A DNA stretch of 64,000 bases from the NCBI GenBank assembly GCA_001695595.3, contig MBPM02000006.1:434001-498000 (forward strand), in the 5' to 3' direction. Positions 34,552 to 45,600 of the stretch are shown piece after piece. Both the position numbers and the translations under genes were made by a program. Under the pieces are notes generated by a model, which was not told where the DNA came from, did no database searches, and was given only the letters and a program-made list of their open reading frames with translations. This stretch comes from Plasmopara viticola. Its lineage: Eukaryota > Oomycota > Peronosporomycetes > Peronosporales > Peronosporaceae. How positions within the stretch are numbered: the first letter of the stretch is position 1; the number at the start of each line of letters is the position of its first letter.

Positions 34552-36363
34552 ATGTCGACGAAAATGGCTTCGTATACCCCTCCCCACTGGGGACGCGCGG
34601 GCGCCAACGTCTTTGGTATCTACGTCGACGTGATTAAAAGTGGGGTCATCATCGAGACGTTGCAATTGCCTTGTAGTGAAGAGCGTAGCTACGTGCTCGC
34701 TGGACGCATGGAGACTGTGTGCGACGTGGCACTGACGCACCCGTCCATCTCACGAACACACGCGGCGCTGCAATTTGATGACCACGGGGCGCTCTTTCTC
34801 TATGACATTCACAGTACACATGGCTGTTTTGTCAACAAGAAGCGCATAGCCGCTGACGAGTTTGTGAGGCTGCATATTGGAGACGTAGTGGGGTTTGGCG
34901 AGTCGACGCGACTGTATGCGGTGTGTGGCCCGCCCGAGTTGTTGCCAGCAGAGTACGAGTCACTTAATCTAGTGACGTTTCGAGAACGATTAAAGCAGAG
35001 AGAAGAGGAGCAGGAGACTTTGTGGCGATTGCAAGACGATGCAGAAGAAGAAGAGGAGGATGGAGAAGAAGAAAGTGAAGACGCGACGGTCAAAGAAGAA
35101 TTGCCAGAGTATCTTTGGAATGTAAGGAAAGCATCAATTTGAATGGTTGATGGACACTGATGGTACTGTGCTTGATAGTTAACGGAAGAAGAGCAGCCGT
35201 ACACGTCGAGGGTCAGCCAGTCGGAGGTCAACGAGAAGGATCAGCGATTGTATCACCAGCTTCAAGTGCGGATTCGAAAGATGGAGAACCTCAAGTTGGA
35301 AAAATCGCGGATTCTGGCCAAGCAAAATCGATTGGATGGACTGTCGGAGGGACAACAATTGACGCTGGAACGGAATGAGCAACGAATCGAGACGTTGCTA
35401 AAAGAGATTGAGGCATTAGAATCGAGAATTCAGGCCAAAAACGACCAACGGAGAAAGACACGTGGTGGTAGTGCGTTGGCTGTGAAGAAGCACGTAAACG
35501 TGAATGAGGAACTCTACGGGTACAACAGTGACGAAGACGATTTTTACGATCGAACAAAAGCGAACTTGCAGAAAATTGCTGCGCGAAAGGAAAAAGTGAA
35601 AGGCATGTCTACTGATGCTGAGGCAACTGTCGCGGCAACAGTTGTGAAAGCACAGAAGAACGAGGTGCTTACTGTGGCCTCGATTCAAAAAAATATTAAA
35701 GAGTTGAAAGTGGAGCTTACCCAACTTCATGATGATATGGCTCTTGCATTGACCAGATTTCCTGCTCAAAAAGAAAAGAAACAGGAAGAAGAAGATTCTC
35801 TGGATTCTTTCATGGTAACGACCACCACGCAATTGCATGTGAACGAGATGGATGTGTTGAAAAAGCGAATAGCAGAGCTTGAGACCAAATTAAAGTATCA
35901 ACAAGACCTCTTGGTCATAGCAACACCGGCGTTAGCTGCTTTACCGGTTCAGCCGCCAGCAAAGGAGGCAGTGAAGGAGCTCAAGAAAGACCCTCCAGAA
36001 AGCTCGTCGCTTGTTGCTCACTCAGTCAAAGAAGCTAAAATTGGCGATACGGTATCAGTCGATAGAGCAACGACATGTGGATCGATTAGTGTTGAAGCCT
36101 TGAAGGATAAAAGTGCGCTGCTATTGCGAAAAAAAACAAAGGAAAATGTTGAAAGTAGTTGCGTAAAGAAAGCTGCTTCACCCAAGCGTCGACGAATATT
36201 GGGACCAGTTAAAGTGGTGGCATTGCCAGAACCTCGGGAGGGGAGTGATGAGCAGCTTTCTAATGGTTCAAGTGTGCTAGAGGGGGGGGACCACGCGTGG
36301 TTGCCTCCAACAAACCAAACAGGCGATGGTCGGACGAAATTAAATGACAAATTTGGCTATTGA
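34552..36363 (+). CDS. SLC4A1AP: kanadaptin (FHA-domain, SLC4A1AP-like)
   Basis: Two exons, 34552-35121 and 35179-36363, spliced in phase 0 across a 57-bp intron (GTAAGG...GATAG), giving about 584 residues. I use the ATG at 34552 because a PPHWG-type start and FHA fold follow directly; the longer upstream frame is antisense to the neighbouring gene. The FHA domain spans about residues 47-112 with GR (51-52), SRTH (67-70) and THG (89-91), the phosphopeptide-binding residues. Acidic and coiled-coil regions follow, then the kanadaptin signature ELYGYNSDEDDFYDRT. The last 150 residues are basic and disordered (AASPKRRRILGP). Kanadaptin is a nuclear protein that copurifies with spliceosomes; its role is poorly defined. 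Confidence 0.9.
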
Positions 36364-36500
36364 CTAGAATATTCGATTTTGCAAATACCACAATACTTTT
36401 GCGTTAAAAACGTCTTCATATAATACTCACTAATTTATTACCGTAGCGAAACGACGTAGAAAAGTGATATGTAGGCTGTAACATTCGATGGCCATATCAA

Positions 36501-36508
36501 TATATTGT
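36501..36508 (+). repeat. target-site duplication, left
   Basis: TATATTGT, identical to 37907-37914 on the other side of the element. Confidence 0.75.
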
Positions 36509-36556
36509 GGGAAATAATACCGGGCAGGCACTTTTCGCTAACGGGCAGGCACTGAT

Positions 36557-36883
36557 TGTATTGTATTGTATTACGTTATCGCGTTGCCAAGTTATGCACG
36601 TGCTAGGCTCAGTCTGGCTAGTCCACGGCATAGAGTGGTGTCCGCATACGTCGGGTCGCGTTCGGCGGGCAGTGCAGCCAGCACCGAGGTCGTGAGGGTC
36701 TTCCATTATTTTGTTAAGTTCTGACTTGGTAAGAGCCCAGGTGGCGCCCTGGTGCTGGAGACCGTCGCGTCGAGGGTGAGACTCGTTAGAGACCTGCAGA
36801 TGCCCGAGAGCACCTGCCCGAAGCGCGCGAGCATTTAGCCCCCGCGCTTGGAAGGAGGGCGTCACCTCAACCTTTTCCGAAGA
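36557..36883 (-). mobile_element. SINE-like element, copy A (nested)
   Basis: A 327-bp insertion inside the left inverted repeat of the MULE-like element, flanked by an 11-bp duplication of the host sequence (CAGGCACTGAT at 36546-36556 and 36884-36894). On the minus strand it starts TCTTCGGAAAAGG and ends in a short repeat tail TAATACAATACAATAC. It is about 96% identical to copy B at 42065. The length, tail of pentamer repeats, lack of inverted ends and variable-length target duplication fit a SINE moved by a LINE. The body is GC-rich against AT-rich surroundings. A 122-codon frame across it has no known domain and is probably chance. No convincing tRNA A/B boxes were identified. Confidence 0.78.
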
Positions 36884-36960
36884 CAGGCACTGATGTTTAC
36901 ATGAATTAAATTGATCGGCATTCCTTCTCTGTGATTGGCTGGAGGGTTAATTCTCAGTCG

Positions 36961-37653
36961 TTATAACTTCTTTTGGCTTCGCTTTAATGTCCGTAATTCG
37001 CTAGATGCATGAAATAGTGTTTTTTGTGCTTCGGCTGCCAGCGATCTTCGCTCATTATTGCTCTCCAAACGCAGCTCTTCGTACCGGATAGACCAAAACT
37101 TTTCCAAAGATTGATTCGCATCGTTGGCATGAACAGAGGAACGTTGCAACACTTCCAACTTGCCTTGACTAGAGCGTAGTTGTGACGCCAAGTGCTCAAG
37201 CTTGAAATCTACCGATAAATCGTGTTCTTTCCAGCATGCTTGCAGTGCTTGAGTCCTTGTTTTAAACTCTTCTATAAGCGCTGAAACAGTCTCACGCACA
37301 AGACTAATCACCGACTGGTGTCTATTTTTGTTCAAGACCTGACGGCCACAACTTAAATGAGAACATAGCTCCACCTTGACACTATCAAGCTCCCGCTGGG
37401 CTGCCTCTTTGTCATCTTTGAGCGCAGACGCCGCTTGCAATGCCTCGCTTGCCCGTCGAAATACGTCATCAACTTGTCGCAACAGCGAACTCTTTCCAAA
37501 GCAAATTATTGTTGCCAGTGCGTCTGTCGCTGTCGAGCTGCCGGACTTGTTAAGGACTTGGCAGACAATGCCTTTGCCAGCTGCTTCTTTACTTCCTGCA
37601 CCTGAGTTGCCCGTCGCGTCAACTCTATATATTGATGTAATTGAGCTAGCCAA
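36961..37653 (-). pseudogene. captured coiled-coil gene fragment inside the MULE-like element
   Basis: A 230-codon frame with cellular-looking composition and strong heptads (for example SEALQAASALKDDKEAAQRE and EELRLESNNERRSLAAEAQ). It has no in-frame ATG: the frame opens at a stop near 37671. It ends exactly where the inverted repeat starts (TAA at 36961-36963). A frame without a natural start or end, placed between long inverted repeats, is what a captured exon looks like. The parent gene is not in this window. I cannot name the family; a centrosomal or cytoskeletal coiled-coil protein would fit. Confidence 0.55.
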
Positions 37654-37906
37654 GAGTTTGCAGGGTGTTCATGGTGATGTTACTGCGTAAGAATACATCA
37701 AAGTTGCGTGGAAAGTCGCGGTTTTAACGTCGAAAAGTAGTTTTGGGATAAGTTGCATCTGAGATTGGTGTAGCATATAAGAATTGATATCACGACTGAG
37801 GATTTAACCTCCAGCCAATCACAGAGAAGAAATGCCAATCAATTTAATTCATATAAACATCAGTGCCTGCCCGTTAGCGAAAAGCGCCTGCCCGGTATCA
37901 TTTCCC

Positions 37907-37914
37907 TATATTGT
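37907..37914 (+). repeat. target-site duplication, right
   Basis: TATATTGT, identical to 36501-36508. Confidence 0.75.
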
Positions 37915-40900
37915 TCGCCATAAGCTAATGCAGCACTTCCGTGATAAGATCAATTGATGAAACATGTAGATATTTTCTGGAACGTGAAAGCGAACGTTGC
38001 CGCTTTTGTGAAATCAGTGCAGAACTCTGTTTGGTCATCAAGACAATTCTTATTGGAAATTAGGCCACTCGTGATGAACATCATCGTTACTATCGCCGAA
38101 CGCCGGCTAACTATCCGAAATTGACACTGCAACATCAGAAGTGGGTAGCTGTCTATCGTTCATTGAATTGGCCACCTGAACTGACTGGCGTAAAGACGAA
38201 TTTATGCGAATATTTAGACAATGATTAAGAAATAGACCCGCTCTTTAAAATTTATATTATATTTGCTTTGCTGGTTCTTGCCGCCTCTTGTAGACAAAGG
38301 TACGGGTGCTACATCATGCTTGACAAAACATGAGCGAAGATTAATCATGTCATCGTCGGAACAAAAAAAAATTCTGGTTTCGATACCAAAATATTGGATG
38401 TATACATTTTATGCGCTGCGTGCGCAAGAAGGCACGCCGTGCGCGCTATTCTGGAGATATAGACGTAGAAGGTGGTTAACGAGATTAAAGTCAATTTAAA
38501 TTAGGGCGATTGGTCACTTCATCCGAGAGTCGAACCGAATCCACACTATAGACTTTTTAGCGGCACCAAGCGTAGCCATTAAGACTTGAGTTTTTTTAAA
38601 GCTATGTCATAAGCCGCATCGGTAAAACGAACACCTCAGTTTCAACATAGACCGGTAAAATACGCTTGTTGTAATTTTTCAAAAATTGCAATCAGGAGTG
38701 TGATGCCAATTGTCCAGTAAATTCATTAGGTAGACATTTCTTGAGGGTTATCGTGGGAAATGTTTTCTATATACGATAAAATTCCGAAGGCACGACTGGC
38801 ATAGGAGTCATAGCATCGAACGAATGAAAGTTTGACGAGGTAAAATCGGCTTTGCTGGCGGCGAGAAGTGACTCCGAAGAAACTCGACGCGGAAAATATA
38901 GTCGAGATATACCATTGGGAGCAGTAAGCGTATTTTTTCTTTTCCTTTGTATAAAGACACTTTCTCTCCAAAGCTAGCTCGAGGATATTCAAAGGCCGAA
39001 CTCGATTGAAACCTACGTAGGCGACTGACTCCAGTGAGATTGTAAGCGCAAGCTCGTGAGATTGATCGTACAAAGGTGCGTGAGTTTTTGGTGTAATCCT
39101 CGCAGCGAAAGTGTACATTAGTACTCGACGTACTGCGGCCGCGGTTCCCGAGCCATGGGGTAAGCCGATAAACCCTCAAAAAATGGTCCTTACTTTTTTT
39201 AGCCACTCGATAATGGAAAACAAGGTAATATTTCATGATTAAGGCGCGAATTATTCGAAAAAGTACGGGCGAAAGGCGTAGGCACCAAGTAAAGAGCGCA
39301 AGTTAAAAATCAAAAGCCGCGAGGCTGAGCCTGAAAGACGATGGCCTCGACGTTTCGATGCGAAGTCGTCTCGTTAAATAAAATCGAAGCTGCTAGAAGC
39401 TAGTGAAGTGCGAGTGGATGACGTACAGACAGGGTCTGAGCGTTGTAACAAGGCGGTCATCTCTAAAGCACTTGTGCGGAAAAAGGCTACCTTAAGAACT
39501 CTTAAGATGGTAAAATTTCGGTAGTGCTGCCATTTGAGAAGTCGAGACCACAGACGACGTTTAAAATTTGCCCTGTTGCAAGGATTCAGTTGATACCAAG
39601 CTCCTGGCAGTAAACAAACACTTGTAGTTTCTGATCGACTTCCATAGGACAATACAGCATTTGTACCACCTCCAGCTGTTATGTTCCCTGTTGTTGTTAA
39701 GAAGTGATGTCTAAAACTCTTCGAGTTATTCTAGTTCAGCAGCACCAAATTCTGTACTTAAGTCAAGGTACTTAAAGTTAGTCAATATGGCGAATAATGA
39801 GCTGAGCTTAGTCAGATTTACAGAGATCAAGCTGAGTTTTGTCAGACGAGATGGTTTAGCAGCCGTTCGGTTTGGCTATTAGCCGAGTATGTTAATATTG
39901 AAAACATTTAACTGAGGAGCAGTGTAGTTTCTTTGCTCTGAGGTGTGGTCAAATTTATATTAAAAACGCTAATAGTGGCTCTTTCAGCAATGACTGTTTC
40001 AAATGCAATCAAAGCGATATTTGGTACATCTAAAAATGCAAGTACTAACCTATCATAATTGATCAGTGCCAATTATAGCAATGCCAGAGATGAGCATCGA
40101 GTCCGCAATAATACCGAAAGGATCATTTTATGTGCACTTGGCGATATCCATCTATGTGGTTGCTGTTATACCTTTCTGCATATGATCACACGAGCAGCTT
40201 TAGCCGCAAGAGCTTATCTTGTCAACGCTAAGCTATTGTTAGTAAAACGTTTGCTCGATAAGAAGTATTTTAAACAATTATAATAAAGCTCCTGCAATTG
40301 AAAAAAATAAGTAGTGGCATTCTTATGCTCTCTGTGATCGGTTAACCATCATCAAGATCTTTGGTAGTGCTGACTCGAGCTTAGATCAATTACGTATGAT
40401 AGTGGTGCTATTCTAGCAGAATTAGCCACTACAGCTCAACGCACAACTCCGAAAATATCGAAATGAGTGCCTGGGCCAAGTGCTACACCCTGTGTTGCAG
40501 TGTTGATAGAATATATAAAACAGTCGCTTTTAAAATATAGTGATTGATGTCAAATAGTCACTCAAAAGTAGAAAGCCGGATTGTAAATTGACACAAAAAA
40601 GATAATTTGGAAAAATGAACGTCCAGTGATATATTTTTCATTATCTTTCAGCTCGAACGATAATCATTGGCTTTTGCAACTCCTTAAACAGAAAAGTTCG
40701 AAATGACTTAAAAGACATACCTAGTTATATAAACATCACTGTTTTGAGCGATTACACTCGGTCCCTTCGTTCGGAGTACATACGATCTCTTGTCCGTATA
40801 TTAAAGCGCTTTCCTCGCGAAGTTGCTCATCCGCGAATAATGCACGAAACTCTCATCAGAAATTACGTAAATGTCTCTGTGGTAAGCTGATTGGTTTCGT

Positions 40901-42052
40901 TACATTTACCGACCTCGAAAATCTTCTTTGCGATAATCGAGCACGTCATGCCCATAAACCTACAAAACAATAACTGTCATAAACTGACTCAAATATTTTG
41001 TCTGTTGTCACTTGTAATAATTCAGTATCACTTTTTGATTCACAGCATCTTTGCAGCCGATAAGCTAATTCAATTAAATGGTGAATACGTTTGAAAGATT
41101 AAGGCTTATTCTAGGCGAGATTGGGTAGTGACTGTCACAATTATCGGAGAAATTGATGGACGTAGCATCGTCTATTGCGACAACATAGCTACTGAACGGG
41201 GAGAGCGAGTGATGCTTGTTGATCAGGACGAAGCCAAAATTGATACAATTTTGATCAACTGATTGCGAATAATTTATAGTAATTATTGCTAGTCAATGGG
41301 TGTGTTCAATTCGGCTTCATTTTTCATAATACTTGATGTATCAAATGCCGTACAAATAATAACAACAGAATATGAAAGTACAGCTTGTTTGTTCATATGT
41401 GCATTTAAGGTATAGATCTATCGAGTTCTACATACCGCTTCGAGCGTAAGATAAGTTCGATTGAAGACTTATAAATTGGCGTGTCAACAGCTGCTACTAT
41501 ACCTATCATCTTGCTTACTCTTATGCAAGTTAGTAATCGACGCGTTTGAGCTGCCCACCCAAAGGCTAGCACTTATGTTATAGATGCATCTGGAAATAAT
41601 GCGTTTTATATCCAACCGGGTGACAATAGTGCTTGATATAGTATTACAGTGTTCTTTTTCAATTGGCTACAATCTACCTGGTATTGGTCTATCTGCCCAT
41701 TAAAGCTACTGATAGCTTTACTCAAGAGAAACTTCTTAGCTTGCAATAACACCATCCGCAATGGTTTTTTTACGCTTAGCATATCCGAGTGCTACTTAAT
41801 CAGCAACATAAAGGTGTAATTTGTAAGTAGCTAGGAAAAATTCGATAGATATTATAAGCTTACTGTAGCGAACAAAAATAATTTTTGATGAGAAGAACAC
41901 CTTTTTTATAAAACACCATTCTTCGAAACTAATGAGGGGTGTAATTATCATAATTTGCTCACACGAGCTTAAAATTTCGATATTTGGAAAATATCCGGTC
42001 ATATAAAAGCCTTGTAAACGAATCAAGGATGTCACATGTCTTTTACCTTTAT
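37915..42052. other. AT-rich gene desert
   Basis: About 4.1 kb of AT-rich sequence with short, broken frames only. Frames at 38726-39236 (minus) and 40059-40283 (plus) have no recognisable domain. A piece around 41125-41263 (plus) reads like protein (DWVVTVTIIGEIDGRS) but is too short to place. Confidence 0.5.
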
Positions 42053-42064
42053 ACAGGTAAATAA

Positions 42065-42388
42065 CCTTCGGAAAAGATTGGGGTGACGCCCTCCTTCCAA
42101 GCGCGGGGGCTAAATGCTCGCGCGCTTCGGGCAGGTGCTCTCGGGCATCTGCAGGTCTCTAACGAGTCTCACCCTCGACGCGACGTTCTCCAGCACCAGG
42201 GCGCCACCTGGGCTCTTACCAAGTCAGAGCTAAACAAAATAATAAAAGACCCTTACGACCTCGGTGCTGGCTGCACTGCCCGCCGAACGAGACCCGACGT
42301 ATGCGGACACCAATCTATGCCGTGGACTAGCCAGACTGAGCCTAGCACGTGCATAACTTGGCAACGCGATAACGTAATACAATACAAT
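42065..42388 (+). mobile_element. SINE-like element, copy B
   Basis: A 324-bp copy of the element at 36557, on the opposite strand. It starts CCTTCGGAAAAG and ends GTAATACAATACAATAC. It is flanked by a 12-bp duplication with one mismatch (ACAGGTAAATAA at 42053-42064, ACAGGTATATAA at 42389-42400). By eye about 13 differences separate it from copy A, so both are fairly young. A 105-codon frame across it parallels the one in copy A and differs mostly as expected for non-coding DNA. Confidence 0.8.
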
Positions 42389-42400
42389 ACAGGTATATAA

Positions 42401-44395
42401 AAGTATGCTATCTTTGCTTCAAATAATACACAACTTAATAATCTTCTTTAGCAGTACAACAACAGAAATGTTTGATTACTCAAGATTACATTTTATAAAA
42501 GGCTCAAAGTCTTAATTCACCAGATCAAGAATGAGCCAAACCGTGTCATGATAGAGTTGACTGAGCAATCACGTCACGACAAAGAGAAGTTATTCGAGAT
42601 AAGACTATACATGCCAAAGCTGCTAAACTTCTCAAATAAAAAAATGCTATCAGCAAAGGTCTTTGTGCTCTACACAATTAGTTAGCCTGTGAATAGTCAC
42701 CGTTGACTTCGTGCGTCGGATGAAAACAGATTTGTGCTAACCAAACAATGTTTTATTAATGATAGTTGTATCGAAAAAATCCTCTGTATAAACACCGTAT
42801 CGTATACCGCCACTTTAACCGATAAAACGCAGTCCATTCTTTTGAGACCAAAAGAGTAAGCAGACGAGATGGTAGAGTGGCTATCAAATAATCCAGCTAC
42901 AACAAACGATAAGAGCAACCCCTTGGCTATTAAAACTCCTCCATGACTATTCACGTATAATAAGCATAACGTTTTGCACCCACGACCGTGAATTCTCGCC
43001 TAAAACACAGATTTTTAGATTCATGCCACCTGGAAATGACCTCATCCTTGCAAACAACGGTAATGTCAAATCCTCTCTCATGAAAAGTATTGTCAGCTTC
43101 TGTTAGCTACAGAAGCAAATGACAGTGCCTACCATCGAGATGCCATGCTAGCCGATTTTTACGAGCCAAGCAAGCTTTTAACGGTAAGTTTTCACGACAG
43201 CTACCAGCTGAGGCCTTTTTTCTAACAGATCCAGACCTATTAATTTGCGTGCTTAAAGCTAAATCTGCCACCACCGAGTCAATCGGCCATGATATCAACT
43301 TATCTATATCCTAGAGTCCAAGGGTGACAATTGCCGAGCCGTGAAGCAACGATGCCCTCTTAGTCATAGCACTCTGCAAGTTCAACCGACTCTGTGGTCC
43401 GAATCGTTAGCTGCCCGACCCAACACCAATAGGTACCTAGTTCATTAACCATATGATTCTAAATTAGGCAGCGAATTAATTTGGTCGCTAAAGTGGACGA
43501 GCATTCAAGCTTTAAAATCCCAACTCGCACGAAGATGGGTGAGTGACAGTTGGGTTGGCTGGACGCTTCACTGATCGGAGTGTTGTGAGGGATACAAAAA
43601 TTGGTTCAAAATAGATCAGATAGCTACCAGCTTTCCGCGCTAGAGACAGCTCGTGTCTATTTTAGCATCAATGAAGCATCGCTCGCTGCTTCTGACATTG
43701 TATTCGTAGTCCTTACAGCAATCCTTCTTATGTTTATTTCCACAATGCGCGCAGATTTTGACATATTTGATCTTACGATGAGCACGCTCGATCTCTTGCG
43801 GCTTTAACTGTTCCTTCGAATATTTAAATAATCCGAACACTTATTGCATCCAAACGAGCAAGCTTTAAATGGAGCAGTACGCGTTAATTTACGCTTGGAA
43901 CGCGTGTCTCCATGTCCAGGAAGCAAGATTGGACGTATCAAAGGCCGCAGAAAGAATCAACGCTTCAAATGGAGCAGTACTCGTTAAGTTACGCTTGGAA
44001 CGCGTGTCAGGTTTCTGTAGCTTAAAGTTTTATTAAAGCTCAGCATCACGTGTTATAGCACGGTTTCTGTCAGTGACCATTTAAATCATTTGGGTTAGAC
44101 AAGAATTTTATTCGGTCGTCGCCTTAGGATCAAATACGGACAATACTTGACTCCATTTACTCTAGACCCGAGACAGCGCAAACAGAATAAGAGGTGTACT
44201 GAGTGTACCAAGTTGCAGCCCTGACCGTATCTCTAATCGTTGTCACACTTTGGTCGTCATTGTAATTTGGTCTTGCATCTTGTTTAGCCTCAGCCCTTTA
44301 GATTACTCAATAAAAGCTCTGAATTCTTAATTTTCTCGGTACTTTATCTAGCTACACTTTAATCGCCCAAGTCGTCAAAAGCGGATACAAGCTTC
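42401..44395. other. AT-rich intergenic DNA
   Basis: No gene recognised. Contains the 100-bp-spaced direct repeat described separately and the presumed promoter of the membrane-protein gene at 44396. Confidence 0.5.
43862..44008. repeat. 47-bp direct repeat with exact 100-bp spacing
   Basis: 43862-43908 and 43962-44008 share 44 of 47 bases, including AATGGAGCAGTAC and TTACGCTTGGAACGCGTGTC. The repeat start-to-start distance is exactly 100 bp. It may be a tandem array reduced to two units with a diverged spacer. Confidence 0.8.
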
Positions 44396-45526
44396 ATGGC
44401 GGACGCCAGTGCGCTGGGCTTGTCGCTGAGTACTAATGACACTCACGGTACGTCTCCTGCACATCCTATCACTACCGTTCCTATCACTACTTTCCATCTC
44501 GATACTCACATGCATGCAACGACGCTCTTTTGCATTGTTTGTTCCTTAAATCAATCGTCAGCAGCGCCGTTGATCCGCCTCGAGTCGTGGTACCGCCAAG
44601 TCGACACAGTGCTGGTACTGGCATATGGCGGTGCTTGCTTTTTCTCCTTCTGGGCCTTTGTCATGCATGCGCAATCACCCACGCGTCAGGCCGCCACCCT
44701 TGGCTTCTACTTGCTCATGGGACTCGCTTCGCTTACGCGCGTTTTGTGGTTAGCTACCCCATACGGCGTCCAGTCCGTTTTAGTCGAGCCACGTCAACTG
44801 ATGATGGGGGACAATGGCTGGGCTCAATTCTTGCTGGCGGAAGCAGTCGAAGTCTTGGGGTCCTACCTTCTCTACAGTGTCTTTGTGCTCATTGTCGTCT
44901 TTTGGGCCGATATGCTGCGGCGCCTCTTTACGCACGAAAACGTACGATCGCACCCACTTCGAGTCTTTTTCTCTCTCTTGAGTGCCATGATGGCGATTCA
45001 ATTGATGGGGTTTGCAGTCTTTGCCGCCAAGAGAGAGGATTCGTATTGGCTCTTGATCTACGACGACGTGGTCATGTGCCTCTTGTCGATCGGGTCGCTC
45101 GCTGCCGTCCTCGTGTACTCTTTTCGAATGAAAACGGTGCTCCAGGCGTTTCTCGAAGTGAGTCAAATTGACACGACCGACAGGATCAAGGCAGTCAGTT
45201 GGGCCACGTTCATCTGCGCGTTCTTTCTCGTCTCGAACAGTGTCTTTTTGGTCGCGTCTATCGTCAGTCTCGCGCACTTTCATCACACAAGCAAGTACCT
45301 CGACTCGACGTGGTGGTGTCTTTTCATCGCCTCGAAGCATTGCGTCGAAGTCTTTGTCTTGTATTTCCTACTCTATACACTATGGGGCAAGAGCTCGGAC
45401 GACGCCGAGAATTCAAAGGACGGCTACGAACCCATTCCAGATGGAAGCTATCTTGACGACGACGACTTTAATGGCATTTATACGTCCGGGGCGTTGGCTA
45501 GTACACCAAAGCGTCTTTGCTACTGA
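44396..45526 (+). CDS. multi-pass membrane protein of the TOM1/THH1 family
   Basis: Up to 376 codons with about seven hydrophobic helices. The spacing and motifs follow the TOM1/THH1/GPR137-like fold: helix 1 VLVLAYGGACFFSFWAFVM, helix 2 LGFYLLMGLASLTRVLWLA, and helix 3 SYLLYSVFVLIVVFWADMLR, whose FWAD is typical. In plants TOM1/TOM3 are tonoplast proteins used by tobamovirus replicases; their cellular role is unclear. A probable 114-bp in-frame intron (44448-44561; donor GTACGT, acceptor CGTCAG) would remove a Thr/His/Pro-rich stretch (PITTVPITTFHLDTH) that looks non-coding. The protein would then have about 338 residues. Its C-terminal tail is acidic. It converges on trpB with about 75 bp between stops. 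Confidence 0.8.
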   Translation: MADASALGLSLSTNDTHGTSPAHPITTVPITTFHLDTHMHATTLFCIVCSLNQSSAAPLIRLESWYRQVDTVLVLAYGGACFFSFWAFVMHAQSPTRQAATLGFYLLMGLASLTRVLWLATPYGVQSVLVEPRQLMMGDNGWAQFLLAEAVEVLGSYLLYSVFVLIVVFWADMLRRLFTHENVRSHPLRVFFSLLSAMMAIQLMGFAVFAAKREDSYWLLIYDDVVMCLLSIGSLAAVLVYSFRMKTVLQAFLEVSQIDTTDRIKAVSWATFICAFFLVSNSVFLVASIVSLAHFHHTSKYLDSTWWCLFIASKHCVEVFVLYFLLYTLWGKSSDDAENSKDGYEPIPDGSYLDDDDFNGIYTSGALASTPKRLCY

Positions 45527-45600
45527 GCACAGAACATTGTCACTATTTGAATGTCAAAAATTTGAGTTCTTTTAGCGCGCTCGCATCTGGGTTTCATATT

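Larger units (their letters stand above)
36509..37906. mobile_element. MULE-like element with long inverted repeats, carrying a cellular-looking frame
   Basis: The two ends are inverted copies of one another over about 115 bp (left 36509-36556 plus 36895-36968, interrupted by a SINE; right 37793-37906), about 92% identical by eye. Both start GGGAAAT and include CCGGGCAGGC and CTTTTCGCTAACGGGCAGGC. The flanks carry an identical 8-bp duplication TATATTGT (36501-36508 and 37907-37914). Long inverted repeats starting with G and an 8-bp duplication suit a Mutator-like (MULE) element, though a hAT-like origin is not excluded. No transposase is inside, so it is non-autonomous. Between the repeats lies a coiled-coil reading frame, which makes this look like a Pack-MULE that captured a gene fragment. 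Confidence 0.78.

Noticed and set aside
36497..36865. SINE frames taken as a two-member gene family
   Set aside because: They lie wholly within a repeat with its own target duplications, and run into its simple-repeat tail.
44530..45340. Long frames of 213 (plus) and 186 (minus) codons
   Set aside because: They overlap the TOM1-like gene in other frames and lack its hydrophobic periodicity or any domain; GC-rich shadows.
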